Of a DNA stretch of 39,936 bases, positions 19,440-29,532 are shown piece by piece. The translations under genes were made by a program, and so were the position numbers. The stretch is from positions 77,289,128-77,329,063 of the forward strand of contig CM044501.1 in assembly GCA_024364805.1 (NCBI GenBank), in the 5' to 3' direction. Source of the DNA: Euprymna scolopes (Eukaryota > Mollusca > Cephalopoda > Sepiida > Sepiolidae). The notes beneath the pieces were generated by a model. The model had not been told where the DNA came from and did not search any database. It was given only the letters and a program-made list of their open reading frames with translations. Position 1 is the stretch's first letter. Each line of letters begins with the position of its first letter.

Positions 19440-20112
19440 AGGTTATGAAAAGGAAGGGTTGTAAAGAGATAGTTTCGAATTTGGGGGTATCAAAACCAAA
19501 GCAAAATATGATGAAAGTAAAAATAAAATAGATAAACCCCATAATTTATTATACCATATCTGTTCACACTGAAACACTTATCACAATATTCTGTGGATCT
19601 ATATTAAAAACACCTTGTTAAACTTTGTGACATATTTCCATTCTATGGAGATCAGGCGCGAACGAACACCCAATAATTTTATTATATCATATTTCTTTAA
19701 ACTGAAACAATTATCCAAGTATACTTACGCAGATAGATATGAAAAGTCTTTATTAAAGTTTGTGCCTATTTCCATTCTATCGAGGCCAGGTGTGAACACA
19801 GACCCCACAATTTTATTATATCATCCCTATTTAAGTTAAAACATACTTATCAAAGTATTATTATGTATATCTATATCAAAAACACTTGTAAACGTTTTTT
19901 TTTTAAATTTTTTATTTCTATACTTTGTGAAACAGGCGCGTACGCAGACCCCACAATTTTAATGAATCATCATTATGCCAGATCAAACATACCCATTCCT
20001 GTGTCTCGATACATCTTCTATCATTATATGTGATCAGTTTTCTATAATAGTCAACCATATAGGAGCCTATTCGTGACCAGACACACACAGACGTTCAGCT
20101 TTATATTATAGA
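19440..20112 (-). mobile_element. Helitron 5' part with internal ~135-bp tandem repeats (minus)
   Basis: The minus-strand 5' end TCTATAATATAAAGCTGAAC (from 20112) with GTCTGTGTGTGTCTGG matches the 5' ends of the other Helitrons. Inside are four degenerate tandem units. No 3' terminus is visible; the element at 18618-19435 begins five bases away, so it probably inserted into or replaced the 3' part. Confidence 0.6.
19535..19990. repeat. Four degenerate ~132-146-bp tandem units
   Basis: Units marked by CCCCAtAATTTtATTATA begin near 19537, 19669, 19803 and 19949. Each carries the TTCCATTCTAT..AG.CAGGCGCGAAC block, decayed in the last. Confidence 0.7.

Positions 20113-20113
<1 letters not shown>

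Positions 20114-20147
<34 letters not shown>
20114..20147. repeat. (TA)n microsatellite
   Basis: About 16 TA units at the Helitron 5' edge. Confidence 0.95.
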
Positions 20148-20148
<1 letters not shown>

Positions 20149-20454
20149 CCAAGAAGTAAAAATTAAGTTTACAAGCCAAACGTTTCTGTAAACTTAAAAC
20201 GAATATAAATATGAATATAGTAATCTCAACAAAATAAGAAAGTTCAATACAACTAAAATAGGAAATAGAGCTTGTTATAGAAGAACATAATTTAAAACTG
20301 TAAATTATATTAGTCAGATTAAGGAAATCTAAATATTTCTTATTCAGGTATCCTGTTGAACGATAAATTCATGTAAAGTATAATTTACAGTCTTAAATTG
20401 TGTTCTCTTATACATTGGTTCCAGGTTATAAGTATCTAAGAGTAAACACCAATG
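20148..20454. other. No gene recognised
   Basis: ACAGTTTTAAATTATG-type blocks occur inverted (20285-20310 and 20375-20405: TTTAAAACTGTAAATTATA against TATAATTTACAGTC), suggesting a foldback of unknown type. Confidence 0.4.
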
Positions 20455-20582
20455 AATATAACGAGGTGCTCAATGAAAAGGGCAAGATATTTTGTTTACT
20501 TTTTAGTAAACAAATTCCATTATGTCACGATGATAACAGAGCTATGGTTTTGGTCAAAATATGACCTCGTCAGGTGACCTAT
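20455..20582 (-). repeat. Diverged relative of the 2.6-kb foldback, with hammerhead-like core
   Basis: Shares GGTGCTCAATGAAAAGGGCA with 2600-2622 and the downstream core. On the minus strand: CTGACGA (20573-20567), a perfect 5-bp stem II GGTCA/TGACC with loop TATTT (20566-20552), then AAAAC where a hammerhead has GAAAC, and a 4-bp CCAT/ATGG stem III. Two core positions (G12 and U16.1) are changed, so it should be inactive. Confidence 0.5.
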
Positions 20583-20599
20583 ACAGTTTTTTTTTTGTT

Positions 20600-20780
20600 T
20601 TTTTTACAAAGGAGTTACCACTTGTAAAGGCCTGGAGGCCATGCGAGGATAAGGTTTAGTGGGTATACATCAGTCAATGGGATTATATCGTAGTAATCAT
20701 AAGTAGTAGAAATTTTGTAAATTGGATTACTTAGGGGGACGTTCATCAAGAACTTGTTTACATTGGACTTGAAGAAAATC
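20600..20780 (-). mobile_element. LINE-A 3' end (minus)
   Basis: Minus-strand tail AACCTTATCCTCGCATGGCC then CCTTTACAAGTGGTAAC (20658-20612), and upstream the TCCAATGTAAACAAG (VNKF) codons at 20768-20754. Confidence 0.8.
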
Positions 20781-20815
20781 AAATTGAACGATAAAACTGT
20801 CGCCCTAGAAAAGAC

Positions 20816-21540
20816 ATGATTCCATTTCTATTTGATGAAAACCGGTTTTCTTTTTTTGTTGCAGACCATCTATTAGTTGGCCAGATGTGTACAAACCCCA
20901 AGTGCGATAGGAGCCTTCTATCATGCCTGAAAGTGAGACAATGTTCAACGAATGAGATCAGAGATGTGCCACTGTACAACTCATGCTCTCTACCAATCCA
21001 AGTTATGACAACAGAACCATTGCCAGCACCCTCAAAATGCAAATGCCGATGGTTCAACACTTTAGGGCACAACTCAATGAAGATTCCGGCCACGGTTATG
21101 GTCTTTGGTGTGGTTTCAAGTGAAAGCCATATCATGCCACCTCAAATCTTCGAAGTCAGCTTGAAAGTCAACACCAAAGTGTACCTGGATATGCTGAAGA
21201 GATCAATCAGGTAGCCGCTGGCAGATCCTGGGTGTGGCAGCAGGAATCTGCACCAGCTGACAAGTCCAAAGAGACCCAGGGTTGGCTTCAGAAGTAGTGC
21301 TACAACTTTGTACCATTGTCTCACTTGCCTCCTCCTACTCCCATGACTTTAACCTGCTGGACTACTTCGTTTGGTCATACGTCAAGAAGATCACCAACAT
21401 GACCTCCTACAACACAAAGCCAACCTGATCACTGCCATCTGCCGAATATTCGCCAAACTCTCGACGCCGCTTGTGTGCTCCCAGTTCTGGACCCGTATCA
21501 AGTCAGTGACTATTGAATAGATATCAGCTCTACTACATAA
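20816..21540 (+). pseudogene. maT-like (DD37D) Tc1/mariner transposase relic
   Basis: A 132-codon frame (20816-21214) starts near a possible first catalytic aspartate (FDEN, codons 6-9) and has VMVFGVVSSESHIMPPQIFE at ~codons 93-112, then VNTKVYLDML. After a frame change comes WVWQQESAPADKSKETQGWL (from ~21230), where the second catalytic D is E (GAA, 21244), then YNFVP, and in another frame DFNLLDYFVW (~21344-21375), equivalent to SPDLNPLDYF. The spacing between the second and third catalytic sites is about 37 residues, as in maT elements. The ~80 residues between FDEN and PATVMV are about 40 more than usual, suggesting an insertion at ~20870-21040. Neither terminal inverted repeat was found. 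Confidence 0.8.
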
Positions 21541-21774
21541 TCAATTTACCTTAATTGATTTTTTTCAATAAAAGTTCTAAAATAAAACTGTTTAGCTGTT
21601 TTCATTGGGGCAAAAAAAATATTGTTCCATCCTGTACTTCCGGCTGCATCAGAAGTTAAACCTTAAATGACAAAAACCAAAGGCCATTTATGTTTTATTT
21701 AAAATTTCAATTTAAGGCACAAGTCACATGTTAACGTGTTAACTACTGGGATAGGGAAGGGTTCTTTTTAATAT
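21541..21774. other. No gene recognised
   Basis: Possible mariner 3' flank. No terminal repeat identified. Confidence 0.4.
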
Positions 21775-21887
21775 TTAAGCACCGATTTTCCACCTATAAC
21801 AACTTGTAATTTCCACCTCTTCACGACATGCTAGTAATCATTTCATGGCACACCAATGTGCCGTGGCATGGTGGTTGGGAACCATTG
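21775..21887. mobile_element. hAT MITE right-end fragment
   Basis: ACCTATAACAACTTGTAATT, CTAGTAATCATTTCATGGCA and TTGGGAACCATTG (21875-21887) match the right end of the hAT element at 35866-38428. No matching left end was found. Confidence 0.65.
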
Positions 21888-22498
21888 GTCTAGAGCAAAT
21901 TAATTGATGTCACAAAAAAAAAGTATTTAAAAGCATGAAAGATTACTCTTTAAAAATGAATAGCTTTCAAAATGAGTATTCATTATGAAGAGGAATTTTT
22001 TTAATAAAAAAATCTTTAAAATTAATTTTTTTTATAAGTGAGAGAAACAAATGAGTAATTATAAAAAAAATAAAATAAAATGAGAAAAGCATGTATGAAA
22101 AAACGAATGTAACACAAAGTTTGGATAAAAAAAATAATCACTTGAATTTTCTTTATTCAAAAAGATCATTTTTAAAATGAATAAAATCTATTACGTTTTC
22201 ATCTCATTTGAAACTGAAGGAAGTGACAAGTTTCAATGAGCAAAAGAAAATTTTTAAAATGCAAACTTTTTGGAAAAGAAAAAACAAAAGAAAGAAAAAA
22301 AAAGAAAGCTTTTAAAAAGTTTTTAAAAAAATCAAATAAAAATATTTTACAAAAATGACTGAGTGACAAAAATTATTCTCTTGATTTAATTATACAATTC
22401 CGGTCATTGTACGTTTTCTGGAGTTATGGCCGTAAATTGACTTTCTTCCTATTGCAGAGTTTTTATTTATTTATTTTTTTTATTTATTTATTCATTTT
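21888..22498. other. Very A-rich, no gene recognised
   Basis: Long AAA-rich tracts without repeat structure I can name. Confidence 0.5.
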
Positions 22499-22519
22499 GT
22501 GTGTGTGTGTGTGTGTGTA
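22499..22519. repeat. (GT)n microsatellite
   Basis: About 10 GT units. Confidence 0.9.
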
Positions 22520-22937
22520 GGTTTTGTTTTCTTTTTTGTCAACGCACGCACACTCACACTATGTGTGTACCATCCGCCAATGACGAATCAAGAAGATTAT
22601 TGCAATTCACAGCTTCTTTCAGACAATAAAACAATGGCAGACTGGCTCGAAAAATGTTACATATTTATTTTATTTGCTGTGTATTTACCGTTTCTTTATT
22701 TCCATTCTGTTTATATCAATTTCTATATTTTATTACTCTTTATAAAGTTACTTTTTAGTTGTCTTAGTAGGAATTTATTTTTTATACGAGTTCTGATCTT
22801 TGTTCAATAAATTTCTTTCAGTTGGATATGTGATATCTAATCTAAACACAGAAAATATTAATAGAAAAGACAGGTAAAATCTGCTTGTATTTTAATTTGG
22901 AGTCCAGACATGAGGAGTTAGTAATTTTATTAATATA
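22520..22937. other. No gene recognised
   Basis: A frame covers 22499-22810 (103 codons), but its start is a GT repeat and its C-terminus is hydrophobic T/A-rich sequence. I do not consider it a gene. Confidence 0.4.
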
Positions 22938-23336
22938 CTAGCATGGGTGCCCGGCGTTGCCCGGGTGTTTGGAGGTGTATGCTGAGCAAAAAAAAAAAAA
23001 GGTCAATTTTTTTAACTTCGACCCCTATTATGACCCCTTAAAATTTATTCTTTTGGGCTCGACTCATGTTATTAAGTTAGATGTCCAAGGAACCTATATC
23101 TAAAATTTCAAGTGTTTAGACCCAAAATTGTCGGAGGAGTTTGGTAAAGTTCTCAAATGTCAAATCGTTGAACTTTGACCCCTTAACAGCCAAATTTCTG
23201 TCCAAAAACCGATCACATAGATTTTCCCAAATCTCAGTACCCCGTATATCAAATTTCGAGTCTGTAGACTAAAAATTGACAAAGTTATTGCATAGGGAAA
23301 TGTACACAGACACACAGACACGTTCACTTTTATAGA
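22938..23336 (-). mobile_element. Non-autonomous Helitron, complete ends (minus, ~399 bp)
   Basis: Minus strand: starts TCTATAAAAGTGAACGTG at 23336; ends ACACCCGGGCAACGCCGGGC with a CCCGG/CCGGG hairpin and GCTAG|T at 22942-22937. The body (GACTCGAAATTTGATATACG, AAGGGGTCAAAGTTCAACGA) matches 34090-34340. No coding capacity. Confidence 0.85.
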
Positions 23337-23461
23337 TATATATTTCTGACGAATAGAGAATTCATAAAACTGCAGTAAAATGCAAAAATAAGCCACATTT
23401 CCATTGTTTATGTTTTTCCATGTTCACACTTAACCATATTACTTTTCATGCTCGCATTTTT

Positions 23462-23466
<5 letters not shown>

Positions 23467-23502
<36 letters not shown>
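23467..23502. repeat. (TA)n microsatellite
   Basis: About 18 TA units. Confidence 0.95.
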
Positions 23503-23504
<2 letters not shown>

Positions 23505-23650
23505 TCTACAGACAGATTGCTTTGCTGTATCACAGCTCTTCAGTGTAGCTAGATCAGCACCTATCTCAAATCTGGGATTGAACCAATAATCATCAAGTCG
23601 GTAGCTCTAACCAACAGGCCATGATATCAGTGCCGTCGGCAATGATATCT
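23505..23650 (-). mobile_element. tRNA-derived SINE (second family), minus copy
   Basis: Minus strand: A-box TGGCCTGTTGGTTAGAGC (23626-23609), B-box TTGGTTCAATCCC (23588-23576), then GAGATAGGTGCTGATCTAGC and TGAAGAGCTGTGATACAGCA. The body recurs at 25425-25560 and, as a 27-base scrap, at 23820-23846. Confidence 0.75.
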
Positions 23651-23858
23651 AACAATTCTTTATGCAAAGATTGACTACCATTCCCACAGTGCTTGATCTG
23701 ATTTATTTTTCATATTGACAACGAGCTTTGCATCACATTAAGTAGTAAAAGCCGATATCATTACCAAGAGTGCTCAACAAGAGAATGGGTGGTGGGGCTT
23801 TTACATAGTCATCCATAGGAAGTTTTGCTGTATCACAGCTCTTCACACACACACACAC

Positions 23859-23861
<3 letters not shown>
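23651..23861. other. No gene; SINE scrap at 23820-23846
   Basis: TTTTGCTGTATCACAGCTCT at 23824 repeats the SINE end at 23521, next to a short CA run. Confidence 0.5.

Positions 23862-23898
<37 letters not shown>
23862..23898. repeat. (TA)n microsatellite
   Basis: About 18 TA units. Confidence 0.95.
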
Positions 23899-23901
<3 letters not shown>

Positions 23902-25064
23902 CATGTATTTAGGCAGCATGCTTATATTTAAGCAAACATTCTTAGACAACATAATTTTTCTGCTTTATCATACCTTTTTTATTTTTTCGATTAATCTTTT
24001 TTTGTGTCAAAGAGGGAAGAAATCAAATATATAATGAATAACTTTTTGCCAAACGCAAATGTTGGACTATACTTGTGTTTGGCTAAGTAAAAATGATGAT
24101 AATAAAGTCATAAATAATTCTTAAAATCAGTATCCACACTTGAAAATTATTCGAGGTAGGTAGAAAAGCACATTCTTACGCATTTGGTATAAATTATTTG
24201 TTGTATATTTGCCTCCCTCTTCCTTTTACCGTGTGTTAATTATACTACAGTTTTGCCAAGAAATAAAACAGTGGCACGATCATCAATTTGCAACAAAATA
24301 TCTACTTGAAAATGAAAACAAGGGCAGAAGTCAGTGAGAAAGCAGCAGTCATAACTCAAGATGCTGTCATGAAACTGGGTGGATCACAGATAAGTGCTCT
24401 TCAGTGAATGGATTTGGGTGGGCAGAAAATCGAAGTTCGGGAGTGGGGAGGCATTATAATTAAGGGTGTCACGGTTTTGTAAAACGTTTTTGTACATGAA
24501 AAGTATATGCAAGATCTTGTTACTAACTGAATGGAACAAATGCAATCCCCAGAAATCTCACATAATGACTCTCCGTTTTAAACAGGAACTAACCGCTGGG
24601 ATTTGGAGTTAGACAAAATAAGCTCCAGCCCCCCCCCACCCCACACAAAAAAAAAAAAAAAAATTCGGTGTACTTATGTGAACGGCTATGAATTAATCAA
24701 AGTAAGACAATCATAGCTAGAAAATTAAGGGTTCTTGTCCAGAATTCAACCTAAAAAAATAAATAAAAAAATACAAAAAATCTTAACGATGTCCGAAAAT
24801 GTCATATTCCAAAATTCACATGAAGTAGGGGTTTTTTTGTTTTGTTTTTTTTTAGAAATTTAGAATTTTAAGAAAATCAGATTTTATGAAGGAGGATAGT
24901 GCATCTTTATTTAATAAATAAAGGGTGACAACTGAATTCGAACTATCAAAATCAGCTTTGCAATGCCTACGATTTACTATTAACTGCTAAAAATCGTAAC
25001 AAAATACTTTTTTACATATAACAAAAAACTTGATCAATTTACATGATTTTTGGAATATGATATT
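23899..25064. other. No gene recognised before the assembly gap
   Basis: 24240-24480 has a mixed base composition and a 31-codon ATG frame (24313-24408) without a recognised domain. A C9 and an A-rich run lie at 24629-24662. The rest is AT-rich. Confidence 0.45.
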
Positions 25065-25373
25065 NNNNNNNNNNNNNNNNNNNNNNNNNNNNNNNNNNNN
25101 NNNNNNNNNNNNNNNNNNNNNNNNNNNNNNNNNNNNNNNNNNNNNNNNNNNNNNNNNNNNNNNNNNNNNNNNNNNNNNNNNNNNNNNNNNNNNNNNNNNN
25201 NNNNNNNNNNNNNNNNNNNNNNNNNNNNNNNNNNNNNNNNNNNNNNNNNNNNNNNNNNNNNNNNNNNNNNNNNNNNNNNNNNNNNNNNNNNNNNNNNNNN
25301 NNNNNNNNNNNNNNNNNNNNNNNNNNNNNNNNNNNNNNNNNNNNNNNNNNNNNNNNNNNNNNNNNNNNNNNNN
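25065..25373. other. Assembly gap (309 N)
   Basis: Run of 309 N. Reading frames drawn across it have no meaning. Confidence 1.
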
Positions 25374-25424
25374 GACAACAGAAAGCTTCTGTTTTGTAAT
25401 ACCTTTTTATTTTCAGTCACCCAC

Positions 25425-25560
25425 AGATAGACTGTTTTGCTATATCACAGCCTTCCACTGTGGCTAGACTAGCAACTACCTCAAGCCAGAATTGAAATTC
25501 GACAGCTTCGGCGACAGTCATCGCTTCTAACCATTACGTTATTTTGTACTACTGCTAAGA
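25425..25560 (-). mobile_element. tRNA-derived SINE (second family), diverged minus copy
   Basis: TTTTGCTATATCACAGCCTT (25434-25453), then GTGGCTAGACTAGCAACTAC match 23515-23557. The head region (TCTAACCATTACG near 25528) keeps an A-box remnant on the minus strand. Confidence 0.65.
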
Positions 25561-25701
25561 TGTGTATGTGAAATTACAATATTCAAACATTGCCCAAATT
25601 CCCAAACTCCAGTTGTTTACCCAAAGAGCATTGTATTATACGCTAATGGTAGTTTGTTATTTCATTCTCCAGTATGCTCAACCCAAGACAAAGAGCATTT
25701 A

Positions 25702-25731
25702 ATGTGTGTGTGTGTGTGTGTGTGTGTGTGT
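25702..25731. repeat. (GT)n microsatellite
   Basis: About 14 GT units. Confidence 0.95.
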
Positions 25732-25769
25732 TCTATATAGAAAGAAAGATTTGAGAATATACATAAAAA

Positions 25770-26125
25770 CGAAAAGTGTATTTCTATATAAAATTTTCTG
25801 AGGAAGATAATGGAAGTGGATCAAATCTCTAAATGATTCCCCCACCCCCAGGAAACTATAGTGCAAAACCTTTTTTTTAATGCCAAACATATACTATATT
25901 GATGAAATTTAAATTGTATGTATAAAATTATCCGGAGAAGATAATAAAATTTCAGCGTGCTTCTAATGCTTCTCAATCTCTTTGTGCATCCTCTGAGGAA
26001 GTCACGGACCAGAACCTCTTTAAAACTTCCAAGTATGTATACCCAAATTTAATGAAATTTAAACCATACGCATAGAACACTAATCAAGAGAGTTTCAAAA
26101 TTTCAGTTTCTTCTGATTATATTAA
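25770..26125. repeat. Degenerate ~145-bp tandem repeat, 2+ units
   Basis: AATGAAATTTAAAnnnTAnGnATA followed by AAnATTTCAG occurs near 25900 and again near 26050, with a weaker match near 25790 (AAAATTTTCTGAGGAAGATA). This resembles internal repeats of the Helitrons here, but no Helitron ends are visible. Confidence 0.4.
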
Positions 26126-26274
26126 GGGGTGAAACAGTAAGTAATAATATGATGTTATGAGAACAGTAAAAAAGAAAAGTGTTCCTTATTAAATTCTAAG
26201 CAACTTCAGGACTTTCTGATAATATCCATATAAAATCATAGAATTACATCAGCAATTTAATTTTTTATAAATAA

Positions 26275-26275
<1 letters not shown>

Positions 26276-26312
<37 letters not shown>
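26276..26312. repeat. (ATT)n microsatellite
   Basis: About 12 ATT units. Confidence 0.97.
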
Positions 26313-26371
26313 CACGTCTGATGAACTACAGAAAAAAAACACTATCAACTTCTTCTTTGGAGTAAAGAATT

Positions 26372-26429
26372 TCTTCTTACAATTAAATTTACCAAAATGA
26401 TCTTCTTACAATTAAATTTACCAAAATGA
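26372..26429. repeat. Exact 29-base tandem duplication
   Basis: Unit TCTTCTTACAATTAAATTTA plus CCAAAATGA occurs twice, at 26372-26400 and 26401-26429, identical. Confidence 0.95.
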
Positions 26430-26489
26430 TCCAAGATGGTAAAACTAAAGTATATTATAAATATTAAAGAATTAATATTTATAAAGTAA

Positions 26490-27283
26490 TCTCAACCAAA
26501 CTCCTATCCTTACATCATCAACGCTCTGATCCCCATCAGGCATCAATTGTGATGGATGGCTCTCGTCTGGGTGAGGCCCCGTGTTTTGACAAGCTTCTGG
26601 GTTTGACCTTTACTCCTGATCTGAAATGGAACACGTACATCAAGTCTGTTGCCAAGGTCGCTGGAAAGATGGTGGGATCCTTCTACTGCTCCAGAAGATA
26701 TCTCACTACTGATGCAATTCTCTATCAATATAAAAGCCAAGTACATCCAAGGATGGAATACTGTTGCCATATCTGGGCAGGAGCTGCTAAAAACAGCCTA
26801 TCCTGCCTTGACAGAGTACAAAATAGACTTCCTGGCTTAGTGGGGGATGCCCTTTTCTCTACCCTGCAACCTCTCTCCCACAGAAGAGACGTTGCGAGCC
26901 TATCCTTGTTTTATCGTTATTTCCATGGCAGGTGCTCGTCTGAACTCCAATCTCTGGTCCCCCCCTTGCCAATCTTTCACGAAAAACACCCGTCTAGCTG
27001 AATCCACTGTGAAAAATTTCCCCCACTCTATATCTGTGCCTAAATCAAAATGCGGATTCCATGAACAAAGCTTCTTTCTTAGAACTGCACGCCTGTGGAA
27101 CTCTGTTCCGTCTGCCTGCTTCCCACCAAACTACAACTTGGATGTCTTCAAGTCCAACGTTAACAAATTCCTAATGAACCGCCCCCTTAAGTAAACACTT
27201 CATCAAATCTCCACACTAACGTAATGTACTTGCAATAACCCTTATCCCTGAGTAGCTTCCGGGCCGTGATAAGTGGTGATCAC

Positions 27284-27334
<51 letters not shown>
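26490..27334 (+). mobile_element. LINE-A 3' part, best preserved copy
   Basis: Frame 26549-27001 runs 150 codons: DGSRLGEAPCFDKLLGLTFT, PDLKWNTYIKSVAKVAGKMV, IWAGAAKNSLSCLDRVQNRL, LQPLSHRRDVASLSLFYRYF. These are the regions just downstream of the RT catalytic core in jockey/CR1-like ORF2. One frame change near 26960 leads to frame 26847-27194, ending KSKCGFHEQSFFLRTARLWN and VFKSNVNKFLMNRPLK then a stop at 27192, the true ORF2 end. The ~90-base 3' UTR ends TGATCACTGTGT with a ~46-base A tail. 5'-truncated at ~26490, just past the YADD region. Low decay and a long A tail suggest a recent insertion. Confidence 0.92.
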
Positions 27335-27335
<1 letters not shown>

Positions 27336-27436
27336 AGATGTAAAAGCTCGATAAAACCAAATAGGAGATAGAGCTTATAATAAGAGCAAACAGTTAATAA
27401 AACATATTAAAAAACACTTTGAAAAAGAGTTAAAAA

Positions 27437-27489
27437 CATATTTAATCTGAAAAGGAAACACTTGTTGTTTCCTTTTCAGATTAAATATG
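27437..27489. repeat. Perfect 24-bp inverted repeat with 5-base loop
   Basis: Arms 27437-27460 and 27466-27489 are exact reverse complements (TTTAATCTGAAAAGGAAACA against its complement), loop CTTGT. Confidence 0.95.
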
Positions 27490-28049
27490 GTTGAGCGCTA
27501 AATGGACAAGATTACTGCTGGATTCTCCTACATCTAGCAGGACTTCAGTCCTGCACACAAGGCCAAGACAACCTAGGTGTGATTGCTCAATGCTGTTCTT
27601 CATTACTAGTTGCAAGACATGTTTGTTAAAGTACACGGCTTATGTTGTGTTCACCTGGAGATAACTCTTCACCAGCAGCAGTTACATTGACTATATAACT
27701 GTTACTAAAACTGTTGGATCTCTGCATATACAACTTTTGTTTTTATTTTTTTAGTTTTTGTCAAGTGTCAGTTATTGCTGCACTGCAACACCCTGTATAT
27801 GTAATCATACACATAGATCTTTATTATAGAGTGAAGGATTATATTTATATCATTGTATATTTTTTTATTTTTAAATTGATAAAAAAAAGTATATAGTCAT
27901 AAAAGTACTCCCAATTTTAAATATTTTTGTCTTTAGAAAATATAATAAATTTTATACTTGGCATCACGGCATATTTTATATGCTAAAATAAAATGGAGTT
28001 AGCGAATTAAAGTCACTAATTTTGTCCTTTTTCTTTGCATTTCATGAGC
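27490..28049. other. No gene recognised
   Basis: 27500-27720 is mixed-composition DNA with a small CAGGACTTCAGTCCTG palindrome at 27538-27553. The 60-codon frame at 27714 has no domain. Confidence 0.45.
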
Positions 28050-28200
28050 GACGTTTTGACAAAAGGGTGAGAATTGCTGTTTTTCTGATCAGAATCCATC
28101 TGCATAACACTTATTTTTAGTTGGTTTTTGACCTTCAAGTAGAATTTGTTTTTAGCTCCTTACATCAAGTGACTTCATATCTTGTCTGGAGCAATTTCTA
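28050..28200 (+). mobile_element. SINE-like repeat, third copy
   Basis: AGAATTGCTG, TCAGAATCCATCTGCATAAC, GGTTTTTGACCTTCAAGTAG and CTCCTTACATCAAGTGACTT match 12205-12340 and the complement of 10040-10175 in order. Confidence 0.65.
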
Positions 28201-29532
28201 GTATAAAAAATATATCATTTTTGTACAGAATTCTTTCAGGAAAAGTAGAATTATATCTTTAAATTTCTAAGATTTTTAAAATCCCTTTAATTTTTTTTTT
28301 TGTCTTCAGTTAGGAAAATTAAAACGATTTTCTAAAAGTGACTTATACTGGGGTAAATGAAACAACTTAGCAAATATTGTGATATGTAAAAAAAAAATAA
28401 TAATAATAAAAGTAACTGACACTTATTTCACCATTTTTTTTTTTTTTTTCCCTAGTCTTAATCCTCCAACTTCAGTGTACTGCTAACTATGATAGACTCC
28501 ACTATCAGCGGACATCTGGAAATGAAGAGAACGGAAAACAAGGAACTATAATTACTTTGGAATTATATGTCGCAAACCATGTTAACCAATTCTCACCCAC
28601 CCATATAAGAACAGATGAAATGGTCTGTTAATTACAAACACATGTTGGAGCCACTTGCACAACAGTCTATATGCAAACGAAAGCTTTTCATTTTTATTAT
28701 TCTATAACCCCTTTTTTATTTTTTTTTTAAACAATCTGGCATTTAACCCTTAACAATACCCTAGTGTATAGAGGTCATAAACAAATGTCTCTACTGCACA
28801 CGCAAGCAACTAAATAATGTCCCTCTCTAATAAATGCTGTTATATTAGCAAAAAAGTAACTCAACATAAAATAGAATTCAATACATACACAAGCAATTGC
28901 TTTTTATTTTTAACAGTAGAATTGGTTTAAGAAGTTTTACTGCCAAATAGCATTGAAGCACAAGAAGGAGCTGCTGGTGCTAGTGACTGCAAGAGTTAAG
29001 ATTTGATGAAGAACTTTTGCCATTACTAAATAGCAGACTAGTACCTTTGTTGACAAAGAAAAAGGTTTATCGGGCATGTGTACAAAGTGTGATAACATGA
29101 AAGTGACACTTAGCCAATGTTACATTAAAGTGAAATGATATGAAAATGATATGATAGTTATGTAAAATTAGTCTTATAGATTGACTCAGATCTGATGACT
29201 TCAGAGAAAGACAAAATCTGACAGTATAGAGAAATGTATGTAGAACAGGAGACTTTATTAGTATGGTCATATTGAAACAAAGAAACCATAGGAGGAAGTA
29301 ATAAGAACTGATTTGAGAAAAAGAGGGATAAATAAAGACATGGCCAAAAACAGGTTAAAAAGTCAATTTCTTAAAGCCATCCAACATATGCCAGCATTTA
29401 AAACAGACAAACTGCTGACAATGATCATGATCATTAATGAATCAATAAAATTAAGAAACATTGAGCATAATTAGCATATGAATGGATCACTACTTGGGAA
29501 TACCAGTAGCTGAAGCAAATATTTCACAGATA
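28201..29532. other. No gene recognised
   Basis: 28450-28680 is mixed in composition, the rest AT-rich. Reading frames are under 70 codons without domains. Confidence 0.5.

Noticed and set aside
20779-21135. 118-codon minus-strand frame
   Set aside because: The plus strand here has clear mariner transposase motifs; the minus frame matches nothing I recognise.
22499-22810. 103-codon plus-strand frame
   Set aside because: Starts in a GT microsatellite and continues as hydrophobic T-rich sequence; no homology recognised.
24313-24408. Short ATG frame in mixed-composition DNA as a possible exon
   Set aside because: Only 31 codons, with no recognised domain or defensible splice sites.
25030-25467. 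145-codon frame
   Set aside because: It spans the 309-base N gap, so most of its residues are unknown.
26296-26335. CTGATGA followed by GAAAA at 26317-26337, a possible hammerhead core
   Set aside because: The six bases between cannot form stem II, and there is no stem III with a cleavage site.
29190-29215. CTGATGA followed by GAGAAAG
   Set aside because: No stem II and the GAAA is not placed as in a hammerhead.
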